From: CAUZIR01 sp034421295
Lineage (GTDB): Bacteria > Chloroflexota > Dehalococcoidia > Lucifugimonadales > UBA2962
Assembly (NCBI GenBank): GCA_034421295.1
Contig: DAOUKM010000001.1
Span: forward strand, 1 to 23,998
Direction of reading: 5' to 3'
Length of the DNA: 23,998 nt
This document shows, piece after piece, positions 21,575 to 23,998 of this stretch (the stretch's first letter is position 1; each line of letters begins with the position of its first letter). The translations under genes and the position numbers were made by a program. Below the pieces are notes generated by a model, which saw nothing but the letters and a program-made list of their open reading frames with translations, ran no database searches and had not been told where the DNA came from.

Positions 21575-23242
21575 TCACAGGCCGATGGCCACGCCGTCAC
21601 GGCGAGGATCGGCACCGCCGTGGAAGACACCGGCGCTTGAGTCATGGGAAATGGCCTGAGCCCCGCCAACGTTCAAGGACCACGACTCGATGACATCGAC
21701 TTGGTGGCCTCGTTGCTCAAGCTCGATGCGCAGGGAGGTTGGGAACCTGTCCTCCATCTCGACGCGGGCGCCTTCGTATACGCGGAAACGTGGCGAATCA
21801 ATGGCCTGTTGCACGGTCATGCCGTGGTCCAGGAAATTGACCAGCATCTGGGGCGTCGTCTGCAGGATTCCCCAGCTGCCGGGCGTGCCCATGCTCAGCA
21901 AGAATCGGCCGTCCTCGAATGTCTGGGTGGGAGCGACCACGAAGTCGACCTTCTTGCCCGGGCCTATCCGGTTCGGGCTTCCTTCGTCTAGGTCGAACCA
22001 GTAGCCCATGTTGTTGGGGAAAATGCCGGTATCGCCCATTGCCACCGCGGACCCGAAAGCGCCGCCGAGGGTCTGGGTGACCGACACAACGTTGCCTGCA
22101 GAGTCGGCGATGGCAAAGTGGGTGGTCATACCGCCCTCGATCTCCTGGGACAGGCCAGCGGGGATAGCCCCCGTCGGCACCTGGTCGGAGTAGTGCTCTC
22201 CGGAGACCGTGCCTGCGGCCGCCATGTCGATCGACAGGCAGCGCTCCCCCGCATACCCGGCAGAGAGGAGCTGATCAAGTGGCGCCGACACCGTTGCGGG
22301 GTCGCCCGCGTAGGGAATGCGATCTGAGACTGCGAGCTTGACCGCCTCGATGAACCGGTGGACCGTGTCGGGATGGTGCGGCCCGCGGGCATCGACGTCG
22401 AATTGCTCCAGAAGCTTGAGTGTCTGAAGGATCTGAAAGCCGCTCGAGGAGGGAGGCGTGGTGAGCACCTCCAGACCGCGGTAACCTATCTTCACCGGCT
22501 CAAGCCACTCCGCCTCGTAGTCCGCCAGATCGTCGGCGGTCAACAGGCCGCCGATTTCCTGGTTACCCCTGACAAGGCGACTGGCCAGATCTCCCCTATA
22601 GAACTCCGAGACGCCGCCCTCCGCAATGCTCCTGAGGCTGGCGGCCAGCTGGGGGAAACGCAGCCTTGCCCCCGGAGCGGGCGGGGTGCCGTCAGCGGCC
22701 AGAACGAGACTGGCCGTCTGCGGGTGCAGCAGGAGTCTGGACGCATTGCCGACGATCATCCGGTGGTTGTTGAAAGTGACCGGTGAGCCGTGTTCGGCGT
22801 ATCGGATGGCAGGGTCGAACAGAGGTCCGGGGGCCACGCTCCCGTATCTCCCGTGCATGGTGAGCCAGCCGGCCACGTTACCTGGCACCAGGCAGGACCT
22901 TGGACCGATATCCTTTGTATCCTGGGTGAACTGCTCGGGAAGGGCGGCCAGGGGCGCACGCCCGGAAAAATCGAGCGCCCTTACCCGGTCCTCGGCAGCG
23001 ATGTAGGCGAGTGCGACTCCGATTCCCCCGACACCCGACATGTACGGCTCTACGACTCCCAGCGTGGATGCCACGGCGACAGCGGCGTCAAAGGCGTTGC
23101 CCCCGTCCCTCAGCACGGCCACCCCCGCCAGGGTGGAAAGGGGATTGGCCGAAGCGACCATTCCGGAAACTCCCATTACTACGGGACGACTGGGTGTTGG
23201 GTGGGCGTAGGGATCGCCCCCGCCCGCTCTTACGTTGCTCAT
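21575..23242 (-). CDS. ggt: Gamma-glutamyltransferase family protein
   Basis: An Ntn-hydrolase of 555 residues that self-cleaves into two chains and transfers or hydrolyses gamma-glutamyl groups, for instance from glutathione. The maturation site is GGMTTHFAIAD with the predicted catalytic T373. AVLRDGGNAFDAAVA (42-56) and EPYMSGVGGIG (65-75) are normal for the large chain, and NNMGYWFDLDEGSPNRIGPGK for the small chain. Where most enzymes have GSPGG the sequence reads GTPGSWG, a variation near the oxyanion region. There is no obvious signal peptide, so it may be cytoplasmic, unlike E. coli GGT. ATG 23242 was chosen. GGT-fold proteins also include cephalosporin-acylase-like enzymes, so the substrate is not certain. 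Confidence 0.88.
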   Translation of the reverse strand: MSNVRAGGGDPYAHPTPSRPVVMGVSGMVASANPLSTLAGVAVLRDGGNAFDAAVAVASTLGVVEPYMSGVGGIGVALAYIAAEDRVRALDFSGRAPLAALPEQFTQDTKDIGPRSCLVPGNVAGWLTMHGRYGSVAPGPLFDPAIRYAEHGSPVTFNNHRMIVGNASRLLLHPQTASLVLAADGTPPAPGARLRFPQLAASLRSIAEGGVSEFYRGDLASRLVRGNQEIGGLLTADDLADYEAEWLEPVKIGYRGLEVLTTPPSSSGFQILQTLKLLEQFDVDARGPHHPDTVHRFIEAVKLAVSDRIPYAGDPATVSAPLDQLLSAGYAGERCLSIDMAAAGTVSGEHYSDQVPTGAIPAGLSQEIEGGMTTHFAIADSAGNVVSVTQTLGGAFGSAVAMGDTGIFPNNMGYWFDLDEGSPNRIGPGKKVDFVVAPTQTFEDGRFLLSMGTPGSWGILQTTPQMLVNFLDHGMTVQQAIDSPRFRVYEGARVEMEDRFPTSLRIELEQRGHQVDVIESWSLNVGGAQAISHDSSAGVFHGGADPRRDGVAIGL

Positions 23243-23283
23243 ATGCTTATGCTGAACCTCGAGAGATTGCCACTTTGGTCATC

Positions 23284-23307
23284 GAGCCCTCGACTAACCG
23301 AGGGCTC
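23284..23307. repeat. 9-bp perfect inverted repeat upstream of ggt
   Basis: GAGCCCTCG (23284-23292) and CGAGGGCTC (23299-23307) are perfect complements with a 6-nt loop, 42 nt upstream of the ggt start. It could be an operator or a hairpin in the ggt leader. No T-run follows on either strand. Confidence 0.7.
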
Positions 23308-23456
23308 AACCCTCCGTGGCCCTGTTCGGCCCTTCCTCCATCAGTGAATTGCAGGCTCTCGGAGCGCTGCGCGGAAATGGTAGCAGCAGTCAATAGACGG
23401 ACCTATATTACGGCAATCACCTCGGCCAAGCGAGGCCGGTGACGTGGTGCCCGGCC

Positions 23457-23485
23457 TTGACTAAGAACGGTGCGGAGGCTATAGT
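23457..23485 (+). promoter_or_regulatory. rRNA operon promoter
   Basis: TTGACT (23457-23462) and TATAGT (23480-23485) are spaced exactly 17 bp, each one base off the sigma-70 consensus, the best promoter match in the window. Transcription would start near 23492, about 107 nt before the mature 16S 5' end. Confidence 0.78.
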
Positions 23486-23563
23486 TCTACATCCGGCCCT
23501 GCGCAGGCAGGGTCGTTTTGTCCTTTGGGCGATCGACAATGATCTGTCACCGGAGGCAATGCG

Positions 23564-23574
23564 GCACCTTAACA
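23564..23574 (+). promoter_or_regulatory. boxA-like antitermination site in the 16S leader
   Basis: GCACCTTAACA resembles the rRNA boxA core (GCTCTTTAACA) with two mismatches. It lies some 25-35 nt before the mature 16S 5' end, the expected place for Nus-factor antitermination of rRNA transcription. Confidence 0.5.
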
Positions 23575-23598
23575 ACTGGATAGTGGAAGGAAATGTCA

Positions 23599-23998
23599 GT
23601 TTCATAGAGTTTGATCCTGGCTCAGGACGAACGCTGGCGGTGCGCTTAATGCATGCAAGTCGAACGAACCCATCCGCTTCGGCGGGGACGGAGAGTGGCA
23701 AACGGCTGAGTAACACGTAAGTGACCTACCCTGGAGCGGGGGACAAGCCGGAGAAATCCGGTCTAATACCCCGTACGCTCCTTTGGCCACGGCCATTGGA
23801 GGAAAGGCTTCGGCCGCTCCTGGAGGGGCTTGCGGCCTATCAGATAGTTGGTGGGGTAATGGCCTACCAAGTCGAAGACGGGTATCCGGTGTGAGAGCAC
23901 GAACGGGCAGAGGGGGACTGAGACACGGCCCCCACTCCTACGGGAGGCAGCAGCAGGGAATCTTGCGCAATGGGCGAAAGCCTGACGCAGCGACACCG
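23599..23998 (+). rRNA. rrs: 16S ribosomal RNA (5' part, cut by window edge)
   Basis: The universal AGAGTTTGATCCTGGCTCAG begins at 23606, corresponding to E. coli position 8, so the mature 5' end is near 23599. Further conserved blocks are GCATGCAAGTCGAACG, TGAGTAACACGTAAGTGACC, GAGACACGGCCC and ACTCCTACGGGAGGCAGCAG (around 23935-23954). The window ends at roughly E. coli position 400. AGTGGCAAACGG before TGAGTAA, the sequence after GCATGCAAG, and CTTGCGCAATGGGCGAAAGCCTGACGCAGCGAC suggest Chloroflexota, class Dehalococcoidia, by eye. The 5' end is estimated to within a few bases. Confidence 0.97.

Larger units (their letters stand above)
23243..23598. other. Divergent spacer between ggt and 16S rRNA
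   Basis: This spacer of about 356 nt holds no credible gene. It contains a 9-bp perfect hairpin near ggt (23284-23307), the rRNA promoter (23457-23485), a leader hairpin CCCTGC/GCAGGG (23497-23512) and a boxA-like site (23564-23574). The short open frames crossing it run into 16S rRNA sequence and are not genes. Confidence 0.6.

Noticed and set aside
23404..23409. TATATT as an upstream rRNA -10 element
   Set aside because: No -35-like hexamer lies at the right distance; the TTGACT/TATAGT pair downstream is far better.
23439..23720. Short forward open frame running into 16S rRNA
   Set aside because: Its second half is 16S rRNA sequence and its first half is the rRNA promoter and leader.

Overview
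The window (about 62% G+C by eye) comes from a GC-rich bacterium. The 5' part of a 16S rRNA gene at the right edge carries signatures I associate with class Dehalococcoidia of the Chloroflexota (for example AGTGGCAAACGG directly before the TGAGTAA stretch). The gene content agrees: a bare rsmH-ftsA-ftsZ division cluster with no murein genes, a B12-dependent ribonucleotide reductase, and many TTG starts. A marine SAR202-type lineage is my best guess. This placement was made by eye, not by alignment.

Layout. (1) 1-8298 is a two-armed accessory locus. The leftward arm reads gcvPA-like, gcvPB-like (sharing TTGA), then a COG3199-type NAD-kinase-like gene that runs to within a few codons of its end at the window edge. 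The rightward arm, from a divergent promoter, reads three tandem phosphotriesterase-family amidohydrolases and a HAD phosphatase. The two GcvP-like subunits keep the fold and the PLP lysine but have lost several sequence signatures that define glycine decarboxylase, and no gcvT or gcvH is present. This is the best candidate for an undescribed system: perhaps a PLP-dependent step coupled to lactone, ester or phosphoester hydrolysis. (2) 8352-10014, leftward: mog, trmD, rplS, a remnant of the usual rpsP-rimM-trmD-rplS operon. (3) 10262-13689, rightward: rsmH, ftsA, ftsZ, closed by a strong intrinsic terminator. (4) 13885-17167: nrdR and nrdJ behind a promoter with two NrdR boxes 31 bp apart. (5) 17274-19417: pdxA-family gene, proC (ATGA overlap), yggT. 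(6) 19423-23242, leftward: birA, a 2-hydroxyacid dehydrogenase and a gamma-glutamyltransferase, separated by repeat-bearing spacers. (7) 23457-23998: a near-consensus rRNA promoter, a leader with a boxA-like site, and the first ~400 nt of 16S rRNA.

How the genes relate. Regions 2-4 are housekeeping: translation, molybdenum cofactor, division, deoxynucleotide supply. Regions 1, 5 and 6 hold metabolic genes; several (GcvP-like pair, amidohydrolases, PdxA-like protein, NADP-type reductase, GGT) look like enzyme-family members shifted toward scavenging or catabolic roles. No tRNA, CRISPR array, transposase or phage gene was seen.
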